NCBI RefSeq assembly: GCF_000702825.1
Contig: NZ_JNKF01000011.1
Location: forward strand, 186,001-250,000
DNA from: Prevotella sp. P6B1
GTDB lineage: Bacteria > Bacteroidota > Bacteroidia > Bacteroidales > Bacteroidaceae
DNA length: 64,000 nucleotides
Direction of reading: 5' to 3'
Position numbers and translations under genes: made by a program
Shown here: positions 1-8,936 of the stretch, in pieces
How positions within the stretch are numbered: the first letter of the stretch is position 1
Layout of the letters: every line of letters begins with the position of its first letter
Notes under the pieces: generated by a model
Seen by the model: the letters and a program-made list of their open reading frames with translations, nothing else
The model's database searches: none
What the model was told of the DNA's origin: nothing

Positions 1-1979
1 GTCTGAGTGTTTGAGATACCGTCGAGTGCATACTCGTAAGGCAGCTTGGCCACTGAGTTGAGCGAAGCCAGCAGACCGTTCTTCTCGGCACCGTAGCTTG
101 GGTTGGCACCAGGAGAGAGTGGAGTACCGGCACGGCGTCCGTCGGGCAGGTTACCTGTGTACTTACCATAAACCACGTTTGAGGTGATGGTGAGGATAGA
201 GCAGGTTGGGGTAGCGTTACGATAGGTGGCGTGCTTGCGAATCTTCTTGACGAAGGTCTTGAGCAGCCATACGGCGATCTCGTCGGCGCGGTCGTCGTCG
301 TTACCGTAGCGTGGGAAGTCGCCCTCGGCCACGTAGTCCACGTTGAATCCCTCCTCGTCGCGGATCATCTTTACCTTGGCGTATTTCACAGCCGAGATAG
401 AGTCGACCACGTGTGAGAATCCGGCGATACCGGTAGCGAATGTGCGGCGCACGTTGGTATCGATGAGGGCCATCTCGGCAGCCTCGTAGAAGTACTTATC
501 GTGCATGTAGTGGATGAGGTTCAGGGTGTTCACGTAGACACCGGCGAGCCAGTCCATAGCCTGGTCGAAGCGTGGAGCCAGCTCATCCCATGTGAGGTAC
601 TCGTCCTTGATGGGGCGGAAACCGGGAGCCACCTGCTCGCGGGTCTTGGCGTCGACACCACCGTTGCAGGCATAGAGGAAACACTTGGCCAGGTTGGCGC
701 GTGCACCGAAGAACTGCATCTCCTTACCGGTCTGAGTGGCGCTCACACAGCAGCAGATGCTGTAGTCGTCGCCCCAAACGGGACGCATCACCTCGTCGTT
801 CTCGTACTGGATCGAGCTGGTCTTCACCGAGATCATCGCAGCATACTTCTTGAAGTTCTCGGTGAGTCGTGGTGAGTAGAGCACGGTGAGGTTTGGCTCG
901 GGCGATGGGCCCATGTTCTCCAGGGTGTGCAGGAATCGGTAGTCGTTCTTGGTCACCATGTGGCGTCCGTCCATGCCCATACCGCCCACTTCGAGTGTAG
1001 CCCAAACGGGGTCGCCCGAGAAGAGCTCGTTGTATGATGGGATACGTGCGAACTTCACCATGCGGAACTTCATTACCAGGTGGTCGATGAGCTCCTGTGC
1101 CTCGGCCTCGGTGAGGGTTCCCTCTTCCATATCACGCTGGATGTAGATGTCGAGGAATGTTGACACACGGCCTACCGACATGGCGGCGCCGTTCTGAGTC
1201 TTGATGGCTGCCAGATAGCCGAAGTACAGCCACTGTACAGCCTCGCGGGCGTTGTTGGCAGGCTGTGAGATGTCGAAGCCGTAGATCTGTGCCATCGCCT
1301 TCATCTCCTTCAGGGCCTTGATCTGCATCGAGATCTCCTCACGCTGACGGATGATATCGTCGCTCATCACACCGGCACCGCAGTTGCGCTTGTCGGCTTC
1401 CTTCTCGGCGATGATGAAATCGATACCGTAGAGAGCTACACGACGGTAGTCGCCCACGATACGGCCACGACCATAGGTGTCGGGCAGACCGGTCAGGATG
1501 TGGTTGTGACGTACGTGCTTCATCTCCTCGGTGTAAGCATCGAATACGCCATCGTTGTGAGTCTTGCAATATTTTGTGAAGATCTCGTGCAGCTTCTCTG
1601 ATGGCTTGTAACCGTAGTTAGTGCAAGCCTGCTCAGCCATCTTGATGCCGCCAAAAGGCATGAAGGCGCGCTTCAGGGGTTTATCGGTCTGCAGACCAAC
1701 TACCTTCTCCAGGTCCTTCTTACTCTCGTCGATGTAGCCAGGGCCATAAGCTGTCATGCTCGATACGATCTCTGTCTCCATGTCGAGCACGCCACCCTTG
1801 GCACGCTCCTCCTTCTGAAGCTCCTGCAGACGTCCCCACAACACGTTGGTGGCATCAGTAGGCTCAGCCAAGAAAGACTCGTCGCCTTCGTAAGCTGTGT
1901 AGTTGTTCTGAATAAAGTCTCTGAGATTGACCTCTTCGGTCCACTTGGTTCCTTTAAAACCACGCCATTCTTTACGCAT
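1..1979 (-). CDS. pflB: Formate C-acetyltransferase (pyruvate formate-lyase), 3' end outside window
   Basis: Glycyl-radical enzyme that converts pyruvate and CoA to acetyl-CoA and formate in the anaerobic cytoplasm. About 659 codons are visible, from MRKEWRGFKGTKWTEEVN to ALDGISNTQ. The catalytic cysteine region reads ICCCVSATQTG, matching the adjacent active-site cysteines of the family with one extra Cys. The C-terminal glycyl-radical loop lies beyond position 1 and cannot be checked. The start is chosen because this is the conserved N-terminus and a Bacteroidota -7 box lies about 50 bases upstream. The gene is monocistronic as far as visible. Identity is firm. Confidence 0.95.
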   Translation of the reverse strand, partial: MRKEWRGFKGTKWTEEVNLRDFIQNNYTAYEGDESFLAEPTDATNVLWGRLQELQKEERAKGGVLDMETEIVSSMTAYGPGYIDESKKDLEKVVGLQTDKPLKRAFMPFGGIKMAEQACTNYGYKPSEKLHEIFTKYCKTHNDGVFDAYTEEMKHVRHNHILTGLPDTYGRGRIVGDYRRVALYGIDFIIAEKEADKRNCGAGVMSDDIIRQREEISMQIKALKEMKAMAQIYGFDISQPANNAREAVQWLYFGYLAAIKTQNGAAMSVGRVSTFLDIYIQRDMEEGTLTEAEAQELIDHLVMKFRMVKFARIPSYNELFSGDPVWATLEVGGMGMDGRHMVTKNDYRFLHTLENMGPSPEPNLTVLYSPRLTENFKKYAAMISVKTSSIQYENDEVMRPVWGDDYSICCCVSATQTGKEMQFFGARANLAKCFLYACNGGVDAKTREQVAPGFRPIKDEYLTWDELAPRFDQAMDWLAGVYVNTLNLIHYMHDKYFYEAAEMALIDTNVRRTFATGIAGFSHVVDSISAVKYAKVKMIRDEEGFNVDYVAEGDFPRYGNDDDRADEIAVWLLKTFVKKIRKHATYRNATPTCSILTITSNVVYGKYTGNLPDGRRAGTPLSPGANPSYGAEKNGLLASLNSVAKLPYEYALDGISNTQ

Positions 1980-2030
1980 AAATCAAATTTGAGTTTTATA
2001 TAAAAAAATAATACCTATTGCAAAATCGGC

Positions 2031-2064
2031 TGCAAAGGTACTACTTTTTTGTGAATTACGCAAA
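2031..2064 (-). promoter_or_regulatory. Promoter of pflB
   Basis: On the minus strand TACCTTTG (2031-2038) fits the Bacteroidota -7 consensus TAnnTTTG. TTTG (2061-2064) lies 22 bases upstream, slightly longer than the usual 19-21. It is placed correctly for the gene starting at 1979. Confidence 0.6.
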
Positions 2065-2103
2065 TATTTACGTCGCTATTATTTTTTTTGTCCGCTGATA
2101 CAG

Positions 2104-2547
2104 TTATTTCTTTGATGTATGATAATAATGTGTTTCAACGGCTTCGCATCCATCCAGAATGCTGCGATGGATATGTCCGTTCTTGTCTGGACCAATGGCG
2201 CTATAACGTTTGCCTTCAGGCGTATAATTACATTTAAAACCAGTAATATGTCGATCGCGCCTGAATTCTTTTGGATTATCAACGCATACACTCTTTACAG
2301 AGATTGACAACTTGCCCATCTCTTTCAAATCTACGGTATAGCCGTTCTGCATGTAGAACTTCACAGTATCAAACAGCTCGCGTAGCACAAGTCTGACATC
2401 GGAGGCTTTCGCTGTGCAGTTTTCCTCAATCATCTCCTCGATGTCCTCCAATGAGATAACACCTTGCTTCACGGTGTGAGCGTAATACTTACCATAGTTT
2501 TTACTACCCTTGATTTTGTTCTGTAGGAGTCTGTACTGTATAGCCAT
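2104..2547 (-). CDS. HU-family (HU-related) DNA-binding protein
   Basis: 147-aa protein beginning MAIQYRLLQNKIKGSKNYGK. It resembles the Bacteroidota HU-related histone-like family: an N-terminal helical dimerisation part with LEDIEEMIEENCTAK, then beta-arm segments with TVDLKEMGKLSISVKS and GFKCNYTPEGK. These proteins bind DNA non-specifically and shape the nucleoid. A longer reading from 2565 is rejected because it would start inside the -7 box at 2563-2570. The upstream region carries an unusual phased palindrome array (2628-2688). It is longer than a canonical HU of about 90 aa, which is normal for this subfamily. Confidence 0.8.
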   Translation of the reverse strand: MAIQYRLLQNKIKGSKNYGKYYAHTVKQGVISLEDIEEMIEENCTAKASDVRLVLRELFDTVKFYMQNGYTVDLKEMGKLSISVKSVCVDNPKEFRRDRHITGFKCNYTPEGKRYSAIGPDKNGHIHRSILDGCEAVETHYYHTSKK

Positions 2548-2562
2548 AATTCGTTTTTGCTG

Positions 2563-2570
2563 CAAAGATA
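2563..2570 (-). promoter_or_regulatory. -7 box of the HU-like gene
   Basis: TATCTTTG on the minus strand, 16 bases upstream of the chosen ATG at 2547, so the leader would be very short. No clear TTTG at the usual distance was seen, which may mean the upstream repeats recruit an activator. Confidence 0.5.
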
Positions 2571-2627
2571 ATATATTTGAAAGCCGATTCCAAATTATTT
2601 ATCTAAAAAAACACTAAAATCACAAAA

Positions 2628-2688
2628 CAAATTCACTGAATTTGTTCTTCAAATACACTGAATTTGATACACAAATACACTGAATTTG
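2628..2688. repeat. Three near-palindromic 17-mers at 22-bp phasing
   Basis: CAAATTCACTGAATTTG at 2628-2644 and CAAATACACTGAATTTG at 2650-2666 and 2672-2688. Starts are exactly 22 bp apart with 5-bp spacers (ttctt, ataca). Each unit has inverted arms CAAAT/ATTTG, as expected for a dimeric regulator, and the spacing puts them on one helix face. They lie upstream of the HU-like promoter and downstream of the transporter terminator. Confidence 0.85.
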
Positions 2689-2760
2689 TATAATAAGTAA
2701 CTATAGTTATCTCTTGAATACCCGTTGGTTCACTTCCTTTGAAGAATACTATCCACAGAA

Positions 2761-2784
2761 AAGCCGCCCATGAAAGGACGGCTT
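2761..2784 (-). terminator. Intrinsic terminator of the Na/Pi transporter gene
   Basis: Arms AAGCCG (2761-2766) and CGGCTT (2779-2784) with two further pairs beyond one mismatch. On the minus strand the hairpin is followed by TTTTCTGT. It lies 54 bases after the stop codon at 2838. Confidence 0.5.
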
Positions 2785-2837
2785 AATCAACGAAGAGATT
2801 CAAATGTTCAACGACAATAAACCGGTCGAATAAACCA

Positions 2838-4793
2838 CTACCCCTCGAACACATAGCCATGGCCCTGACGGCTGACGATGTTCTGGGCGTAGAGGCCCAA
2901 CTTTTTGCGCAGGCGGGTGATGTGAACATTAACCGTGCGTTCGGTGACGATGACATCGGCCCATACTGTGCTTATGAGTTGCTGGCGGGTGAGCACGTGG
3001 TTGCGGTGGGTGAGCAGTTGGTACAGAAGGTCGAACTCGGTACGGGTAAGACTGATGGGCTGACCATCGATGGTGACGGTTCGGCGATCTACATTCATCT
3101 TCAGGCTATTGTAGGTCTGATAGCGTTTACCTAGGCGTGCCTCTACCACGTTCATCACGTAATCGCCCAGTTTCTCGCAATCGGCTACAATGTCGGTATA
3201 TAGTGTGCCAAGCGTGTAACTGTAAGTATGGCTGTTAACATCGCTGATGGCCTGGGCCTTGATATTGTCGCGCATCGTGTTGATGTCGGTCTCGATATCC
3301 CGCGAAGCATCGATGGTCAGGTTTTCGTGGCGACCGTTCAGTACCACTATCATCTGGGTTAACGCCTCGTTTACCAGATGTTGCATGTCGCGCAAACGTG
3401 TATATTGCATAGCTGTAAAGTCCTCGCGGTTATCACGTAGGGTCTTGATGGTTCGCGCCATCTTATAACAGGCGTCGCCTATAGATTCGAGTTCGCCAAT
3501 CTGGCGGAACATCATGCGTATCTTATCCTTGGTGGCATCGGAAAGGTGCTCATTACTTACCTGCTCAAGATAGGTGGCGATCTCTATCTCCATATTGTCG
3601 GCAATGCTTTCGTAGCGTTCGATACGTTCGTACTGGCGCTCAAACTCCTTCTTGTCCTTTTCGTCGATCAAGGTGCGCGTCATGCCAAACATACGTTGCA
3701 TGCGCTCGGCAAAATGGATAATCTCCTTCTGTGCCTGCAGGATAGATATTTCGGGGGTGGCCATTACGCCGCCATCGATAAAGTGGAGGGTGGCATGGGG
3801 CTTGGTTTGCTGGCGATCGGGAAGTAAACGACACACGATGCGCTCCATCTGGGGAATGAAACCAATGAGCAAAGCGGTGTTGAGTACGTTGAAACAAGTA
3901 TGGAACATGGCCAGCACCATCGGCAGAAGCGCTGTTTGTGAGCCTATCGCAGGATTGTAGCCAACGATGCTGCACACCAAATCCACGAACGGATAGAATA
4001 CTATCAGCACCCACACCACACCGAACACGTTAAACAGCAGATGTGCCAATGCTGCGCGTCGGGCCTCGATGCCTGCTCCGAGTGCTGCCAGATTGGCCGT
4101 GGCGGTGGTGCCGATGTTTTCGCCCATCACCAAGGCTATACCCATATAGATAGGCAGTACGCCAGTAGAGCAGAGCAGGATGGTGATGGCCATGACGGCT
4201 GCCGACGACTGTACGATACAGGTGATGAGTGTGCCTGCAATCAGGAAGATAAAAATGGTAAGATGACTGCTGGTATCGAACGATGCAAAGAAGCTTACCA
4301 CCTGGGCATTGTGCTGCAGATCCATATCCTTACCTGCGCTACTCAGCATCACCAGCGACCAGAACAGAAAGGCTAATCCAAACAGGAATTCGCCAGCATA
4401 GCGATGGCGCTTTTTGTAAATGAGCACCATGCCTACCAAGAAGGCTGGGAACACCACTACGCTCAGGTTGAGGTTGTAACCCAGCGACATAATCCATGCC
4501 GTAAGCGTGGTACCGATATTGGCACCCATGATGACCGAGATGGCTTGTGACAGGGTGAGCAGTCCGGCACTCACGAACGATACCGTCATGACCGTAGTGG
4601 CCGACGACGACTGTACGGCGCAGGTAACAAATGTGCCTGTCAGCATGCCGGTAAAACGGTTGGTGGTCATTCGTCCAAGAATATGTCGTAGTCCTGATCC
4701 TGCCATTTTCTGTAGGGCATCGCTCATCGTCTTCATGCCATAGATGAGAAGTGCGAGCGACCCTAAGAGTCTTAATACGATTTCAAATGTCAT
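2838..4793 (-). CDS. Na/phosphate cotransporter fused to PhoU-like and OmpR/PhoB winged-helix domains
   Basis: 651-aa inner-membrane protein. Residues 1 to about 310 are a NptA/PNaS-type transporter with the two inverted QSS repeats (CAVQSSSATT and CIVQSSAAV) and the paired GANIGTT and GENIGTT motifs. Residues about 345-555 are a helical PhoU-like region. Residues about 560-651 form a complete winged helix of the OmpR/PhoB type (LTRTEFDLLYQLL, LTRQQLI, VNVHITRLRKKLG, GYVFEG). The usual family ends after PhoU, so the DNA-binding tail is an addition. No receiver or kinase domain is present. The start at 4793 is chosen over 4991 because the extension would cover the divergent promoters. Role inferred: phosphate uptake coupled directly to transcription. 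Confidence 0.88.
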   Translation of the reverse strand: MTFEIVLRLLGSLALLIYGMKTMSDALQKMAGSGLRHILGRMTTNRFTGMLTGTFVTCAVQSSSATTVMTVSFVSAGLLTLSQAISVIMGANIGTTLTAWIMSLGYNLNLSVVVFPAFLVGMVLIYKKRHRYAGEFLFGLAFLFWSLVMLSSAGKDMDLQHNAQVVSFFASFDTSSHLTIFIFLIAGTLITCIVQSSAAVMAITILLCSTGVLPIYMGIALVMGENIGTTATANLAALGAGIEARRAALAHLLFNVFGVVWVLIVFYPFVDLVCSIVGYNPAIGSQTALLPMVLAMFHTCFNVLNTALLIGFIPQMERIVCRLLPDRQQTKPHATLHFIDGGVMATPEISILQAQKEIIHFAERMQRMFGMTRTLIDEKDKKEFERQYERIERYESIADNMEIEIATYLEQVSNEHLSDATKDKIRMMFRQIGELESIGDACYKMARTIKTLRDNREDFTAMQYTRLRDMQHLVNEALTQMIVVLNGRHENLTIDASRDIETDINTMRDNIKAQAISDVNSHTYSYTLGTLYTDIVADCEKLGDYVMNVVEARLGKRYQTYNSLKMNVDRRTVTIDGQPISLTRTEFDLLYQLLTHRNHVLTRQQLISTVWADVIVTERTVNVHITRLRKKLGLYAQNIVSRQGHGYVFEG

Positions 4794-4820
4794 AGTTTTG
4801 TATTTTAATGATTTCGATGG

Positions 4821-4852
4821 CAAAGATACGCAAATATTGATTAGCTTGCAAA
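4821..4852 (-). promoter_or_regulatory. Promoter of the Na/Pi transporter fusion
   Basis: Minus-strand TTTG (4849-4852), 20-base gap, TATCTTTG (4821-4828). Perfect Bacteroidota spacing. Divergent from the promoter at 4868-4901. Confidence 0.8.
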
Positions 4853-4867
4853 TAATTGAGGTTACGT

Positions 4868-4901
4868 TTTGGTTACATTTACTTAATTTATTGTATATTT
4901 G
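4868..4901 (+). promoter_or_regulatory. Promoter of the secreted beta-helix gene
   Basis: TTTG (4868-4871), 22-base gap, TATATTTG (4894-4901). It ends only 8 bases before the ATG at 4910, implying an almost leaderless mRNA. Confidence 0.55.
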
Positions 4902-4909
4902 CAGGCGAT

Positions 4910-7222
4910 ATGAAAATGATGAATAATAACCATAACTGGTGGTGCCTGTGTGCAGTATTGCTTTTGATGGCAGTAGGAACAGCCGGGGCACAGAGCGTGA
5001 AGAGACCGCAGCTGGATCAGCACCATCTGCTGTTGGATGCCAATCTGGATCAGAATGAAAACGCAGCTTATTGCTTCCGGAGTTTTCAGGAGGCTGTGAA
5101 CCATCTGGGCGACAGCTGCATACTGTATGTGGCGCCTGGTGTTTATTGGGTTGACAATCCTGACGATCCGGAGATCAAAGTGGGCAAGGATGGGCGAGAG
5201 CCTTTCGGTTGTGTTGTGAAGTGCCGCCAGCTGCGTATTGTCGGGCTCGACACTCTAGCACAGAATACCGTGCTGGCAGCCCAACGCGGACAGACGCAGG
5301 GGGCTGTCGGCAACTTTACCATGCTCGATATCTGGAGCGACTCACTGGTGGTGGAGAATCTGACGCTGGGCAACTACTGTAATGTGGACCTGGACTATCC
5401 GCTCAACCCTGCGCTCTCGCGAAAGAAACGTAGCGATGCCATCACCCAGGCTCATGTAGGCTATGTGCATGGTAAATGGCTGACGGCCCGCAACGTGCGC
5501 TTTATCAGTAGATTGAACCTCAACCCGCTGAACGGCGCCGACCACTCTTACTATGAGAACTGCCACTTTGAGTGTACCGACGATGCCATGAACGGTACAG
5601 CCGTGTATCGCCATTGCACGATAGACCTCTATGGGCAGAAACCCTTCTGGAGCACCTTTGGGCGCGGCGCGATGTTCGTGGACTGCGATTTCAACGTGAA
5701 GGGTAACAACCGCGAGATGTTCTTCTGCAAGCAGGGCGGTCCCGTTACCCTCATCGATTGTCGCTACCATGCGCCCTCTGACAGCATCTATATCGGCTGG
5801 ACTGCCTATCCCCAGAAATGGCTGCGCTGCTATCAGAAGAACTTTACGCTGAATGGTAAACCTTATATCATAGGCAGTCGCCAGCAGGAGAATACCATCG
5901 TGATCGACTCGCTGTGGCTGCAACCCGACGAGCCGCCGTATCTGGCCATCAATCGCCACGAAGCGGAGATGCTGGTGGGAGGTCAGCCACTCAAGCTCCA
6001 TGTGCGCTCTGATGGCAGGAAGGTGGAGTGGCTGATACAGCCGCCCTACAACCAGATAGCTACGCTCGACACATCGACCGGCGACTCGGTGACGGTTTCA
6101 ATCGCCTGCGATTTCGTGGACGACCCTATCAGCTTCCCTGTGACGGCCATGACTGTTGATGGCGAAGGTATGTCTGCTGTTGCCGTATGCCAAGTGACGG
6201 TACAGCCTCCCTTGTTACCTGCGCCAACCTTTTTGAAAGCTCCTCGAATCAGTATCAAGGATGGTGTGGCGCGTGTTGGCTATCAGCTCAACCTGCAGGG
6301 CAGAGAGGATGTCTCGCGCATCGTCTGGGGGCGACTTGATAGCGACGACTGTCAGCAGGAGGCTGTTCTGGCCGATAGCAACAATGGCCCTCAGCATACC
6401 TACAAGCTGCGCCCCAGCGATGTTGGTCGCCGGCTGGTGGTGAGCATACGTCCTGCCCACTCACGGAGTGTGAAAGGAATGCTGACTCAGATAGTAAGCA
6501 GGCCGATAACGGCTAAGGACATCAAGGCGCCTTACTGCTTAGAAACCGATTTCAGCGATGTTCGTTGCCAGTCGAGCCAAGGTCTTGTGCCCGATGCCTG
6601 GCAGGCCGATGGCTACAAGCCAGCCGACACCGCCGAATATCCATGGACTTTCGACCCCAAGAAGCCCATGTGGGCATATGGCGAGGGCTTTAATGGCGCC
6701 GTGGGCAAGGGGCTACTGCAGGCTCAGCGTGGCGCCCGACTGATGTACACACCTGCCGAAGGCACCTATACCGACATGACGCTGACCCTGCAGGTAGATC
6801 CCACGAAGACAGCCGGGCAAGGTTTCGGTTCTGCCACAGGACAGTATATGGACGTGTGTCTGAAGTTCGACACCCAAACGCTCACAGGCTATGGGTTGCG
6901 TATCATCCGCACCACCAAGCATGCCAAGGCAGTGGATTTCTACCTCGTGAAGTATCAGAACGGAACGGTCATGCCGATATCCGATGCCATCAGTTCCACC
7001 TGCTATCGCACAGGGTGTACCATCAGCCTGACTGTTAAGGGCGACTTGTTGCGCGCCCACGTTGAGACTGTTACGCCAAAGCCCCAGGACAGCACGCTGC
7101 CTCATGTGGTAGATCTCAGCGCTACTATAGCGCCATTGCCCTTTGGTGGCATTGCCATACAGCACACCGGTTCATGTGGCGAGAGCACCACCATGCTCCA
7201 TCACTTAATGGCTACTTGGTAA
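4910..7222 (+). CDS. Secreted pectinesterase-like right-handed beta-helix protein
   Basis: 770-aa exported protein. A signal peptide (WWCLCAVLLLMAVGTAGAQ) is followed by a parallel beta-helix region (about 40-330) resembling carbohydrate esterases/lyases: YYENCHFECTDDAMNGTAVY, FVDCDFNVKGNNREMFFCKQ and the repeated short C-x-F/C-x-Y strands. Then come two Ig-like beta-sandwich segments (about 370-540) and a C-terminal jelly-roll-like region (about 560-770). No sorting domain was seen. A role in plant polymer (pectin-type) processing is likely from the fold, but the catalytic residues of CE8 are not clearly identifiable, so the substrate is inferred. Its 3' end overlaps the convergent gene by 18 bases. 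Confidence 0.6.
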   Translation: MKMMNNNHNWWCLCAVLLLMAVGTAGAQSVKRPQLDQHHLLLDANLDQNENAAYCFRSFQEAVNHLGDSCILYVAPGVYWVDNPDDPEIKVGKDGREPFGCVVKCRQLRIVGLDTLAQNTVLAAQRGQTQGAVGNFTMLDIWSDSLVVENLTLGNYCNVDLDYPLNPALSRKKRSDAITQAHVGYVHGKWLTARNVRFISRLNLNPLNGADHSYYENCHFECTDDAMNGTAVYRHCTIDLYGQKPFWSTFGRGAMFVDCDFNVKGNNREMFFCKQGGPVTLIDCRYHAPSDSIYIGWTAYPQKWLRCYQKNFTLNGKPYIIGSRQQENTIVIDSLWLQPDEPPYLAINRHEAEMLVGGQPLKLHVRSDGRKVEWLIQPPYNQIATLDTSTGDSVTVSIACDFVDDPISFPVTAMTVDGEGMSAVAVCQVTVQPPLLPAPTFLKAPRISIKDGVARVGYQLNLQGREDVSRIVWGRLDSDDCQQEAVLADSNNGPQHTYKLRPSDVGRRLVVSIRPAHSRSVKGMLTQIVSRPITAKDIKAPYCLETDFSDVRCQSSQGLVPDAWQADGYKPADTAEYPWTFDPKKPMWAYGEGFNGAVGKGLLQAQRGARLMYTPAEGTYTDMTLTLQVDPTKTAGQGFGSATGQYMDVCLKFDTQTLTGYGLRIIRTTKHAKAVDFYLVKYQNGTVMPISDAISSTCYRTGCTISLTVKGDLLRAHVETVTPKPQDSTLPHVVDLSATIAPLPFGGIAIQHTGSCGESTTMLHHLMATW

Positions 7223-8674
7223 GGAAACATTCCTGATGACAAAGGCGCCTTCTACGTCGCCCTCCTTGAAGTCGAAGGTGGCGGGTAGGGTGTCGAATGG
7301 CTCGAAGGTGAGGGTGAAGTCGCTGTAGTAGATGTTGCCAAGAATCTCGTTAGTGGATTCAGTAGCTTTCACTTGGGGATAGTTGTCTTCATCGAGTTTG
7401 ATGCCATCGGCTGCTGTAAGTTTGTATTTTTTGCCGTTGGCTGAAAGATATGACTCTTTGACAATACGGAACCAATAGCCCTTATGGGTGTAATAGCGCA
7501 TACTGATGGTAGTACTGTTGTTATTAGCAGCAACTTTCTGGATAACCAGCGAGAGGTTGGCGCTGTTGTCCTGTTTGGGGCCGTTTAATGCATCGGCCAT
7601 ACCCATAAAATATCCATAGTTATACCCCATGGTTTTCCAAACGATACGCTTGTCGGGCGAGATTAATACGTAGTAAGGCATGGCGATTACATCACAATAG
7701 TTGCTACAGATGTCCTTCGAGGCGTTGTTCCAGTTCTTCCAGATAATGCGCTTGCTGAATTCATGCTTCTGAAACTCTGAGAACTTGTTTAGATTGATAC
7801 CGATGATTTCCAGCTGATCCTTCATTTTTCCGTAGAATTCTTTCATCTCAGGTTCTGATTTCATGCAAGGACCACAACCAATACCCCAGAAGTCGAGTAA
7901 TACGTATTTGCCATTGGTAAAGGCTTCGAACAGATGATGTTTCTGCCCTTGCATATCAACTAGCTCGGCATCCATGGCTTCAGCTCCTACCTGCAATATG
8001 CGTGGTGGATACACATTATTGTGTATTTCGATAAGTCGCTCTTCAAAGCCTTTTGGCGCACGGGTAGCTATGGTCTTCTCTAAATTCTTCAACTGCTCCA
8101 TGTATGGAAAGTCTTTGGCGTTTTTGGCGGTTATGGCTATGCCACATAGTGCGTTGATAGTAGCTGCATCTATAGGTAGTGAGGGAAGAAGGTCCATACG
8201 GAGCTTCATTAATTTCGTTTCAACTGTTTCCATCTCAGTCCAAGGCTTATGATTCAGTTCCATCTGCATCAATTCTTTTATTACTTCGCGGCAATGCTCC
8301 GTCAATCGGTTTTGGGTCTTTTGTTCTGGTACGGAGCTCTCTACTTTCCATAAGGGATATAGGCAGTCGGTGCCCGATAGCTTCACAGTTACCCCAGGAC
8401 GTAGAAAGATGGTTAACATATAAGTGGGGCAGCCTTCGCCGATTAAACTGATAGAACATTCGGTGATCGCTTCGACGGGTAGCGTGAAGGCAAAACGTCC
8501 TGCTTGTACGGTGTCGACAACATTTTCAATATTACCCGTACCGGCAAACACCAATGTGCCGTCTTTTATTGCGGGTGAATAACCTGTGATGGTAGCTGTC
8601 TTTGTTTGTGCGAACCCTGCTATAACTACGAGGGTTAATACGATGGTGATGATAGTTTTTTTGTTCATAATCAT
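7205..8674 (-). CDS. TlpA-like thioredoxin-domain protein with N-terminal DUF4369-type region
   Basis: 489-aa exported protein. The signal peptide (KTIITIVLTLVVIAGFAQ) is followed by a beta-rich N-terminal domain typical of Bacteroidota DUF4369 proteins (about 25-120), a helical linker, and a thioredoxin fold (about 235-370) with the redox motif WGIGCGPCMKSEP. The two active-site Cys are intact. A C-terminal beta region (about 380-489) has no clear match. Such proteins act as periplasmic disulphide reductases or in nutrient-limitation responses. A second in-frame ATG at 8668 is possible. Confidence 0.75.
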   Translation of the reverse strand: MIMNKKTIITIVLTLVVIAGFAQTKTATITGYSPAIKDGTLVFAGTGNIENVVDTVQAGRFAFTLPVEAITECSISLIGEGCPTYMLTIFLRPGVTVKLSGTDCLYPLWKVESSVPEQKTQNRLTEHCREVIKELMQMELNHKPWTEMETVETKLMKLRMDLLPSLPIDAATINALCGIAITAKNAKDFPYMEQLKNLEKTIATRAPKGFEERLIEIHNNVYPPRILQVGAEAMDAELVDMQGQKHHLFEAFTNGKYVLLDFWGIGCGPCMKSEPEMKEFYGKMKDQLEIIGINLNKFSEFQKHEFSKRIIWKNWNNASKDICSNYCDVIAMPYYVLISPDKRIVWKTMGYNYGYFMGMADALNGPKQDNSANLSLVIQKVAANNNSTTISMRYYTHKGYWFRIVKESYLSANGKKYKLTAADGIKLDEDNYPQVKATESTNEILGNIYYSDFTLTFEPFDTLPATFDFKEGDVEGAFVIRNVSLPSSH

Positions 8675-8712
8675 ATTGTTTTTTAATTGATTGATTGGGC
8701 TTATGCCGCTGG

Positions 8713-8743
8713 CAAAGTTATGATGAATAGGCTAATCGTGCAA
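8713..8743 (-). promoter_or_regulatory. Promoter of the thioredoxin-fold gene
   Basis: Minus-strand TTG (8741-8743), 20-base gap, TAACTTTG (8713-8720), about 40 bases before the start at 8674. Confidence 0.65.
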
Positions 8744-8885
8744 GTTTTTTTCTGGAAAAATGATAGAGTGGGTGTTGCAATGCTTTTTGCGCTAAATGGT
8801 TGATATTGAGTGATGTAAAGAAGTGAGTTTTGTAGATAAAGTGGCTGAGAGGGACGGGGTAAAGATGCGAAAAACGCCATGAAAG

Positions 8886-8917
8886 TTTGTAAATATGAAG
8901 AAAAGACTGTATTTTTG
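8886..8917 (+). promoter_or_regulatory. Promoter of the TPR regulator
   Basis: TTTG (8886-8889), 20-base gap, TATTTTTG (8910-8917), 19 bases before the ATG at 8937. Consensus spacing. Confidence 0.75.
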
Positions 8918-8936
8918 CAACGTAATTGCAATCGTT

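Noticed and set aside
2628-2688. Possible mini CRISPR array
   Set aside because: Units are 17 bp with 5-bp spacers and are palindromic; real arrays have 24-40 bp repeats and spacers of similar length, and no cas gene is nearby.
4794-4991. 66-residue N-terminal extension of the Na/Pi transporter
   Set aside because: It covers both divergent promoters and lacks family similarity; the conserved start is at 4793.
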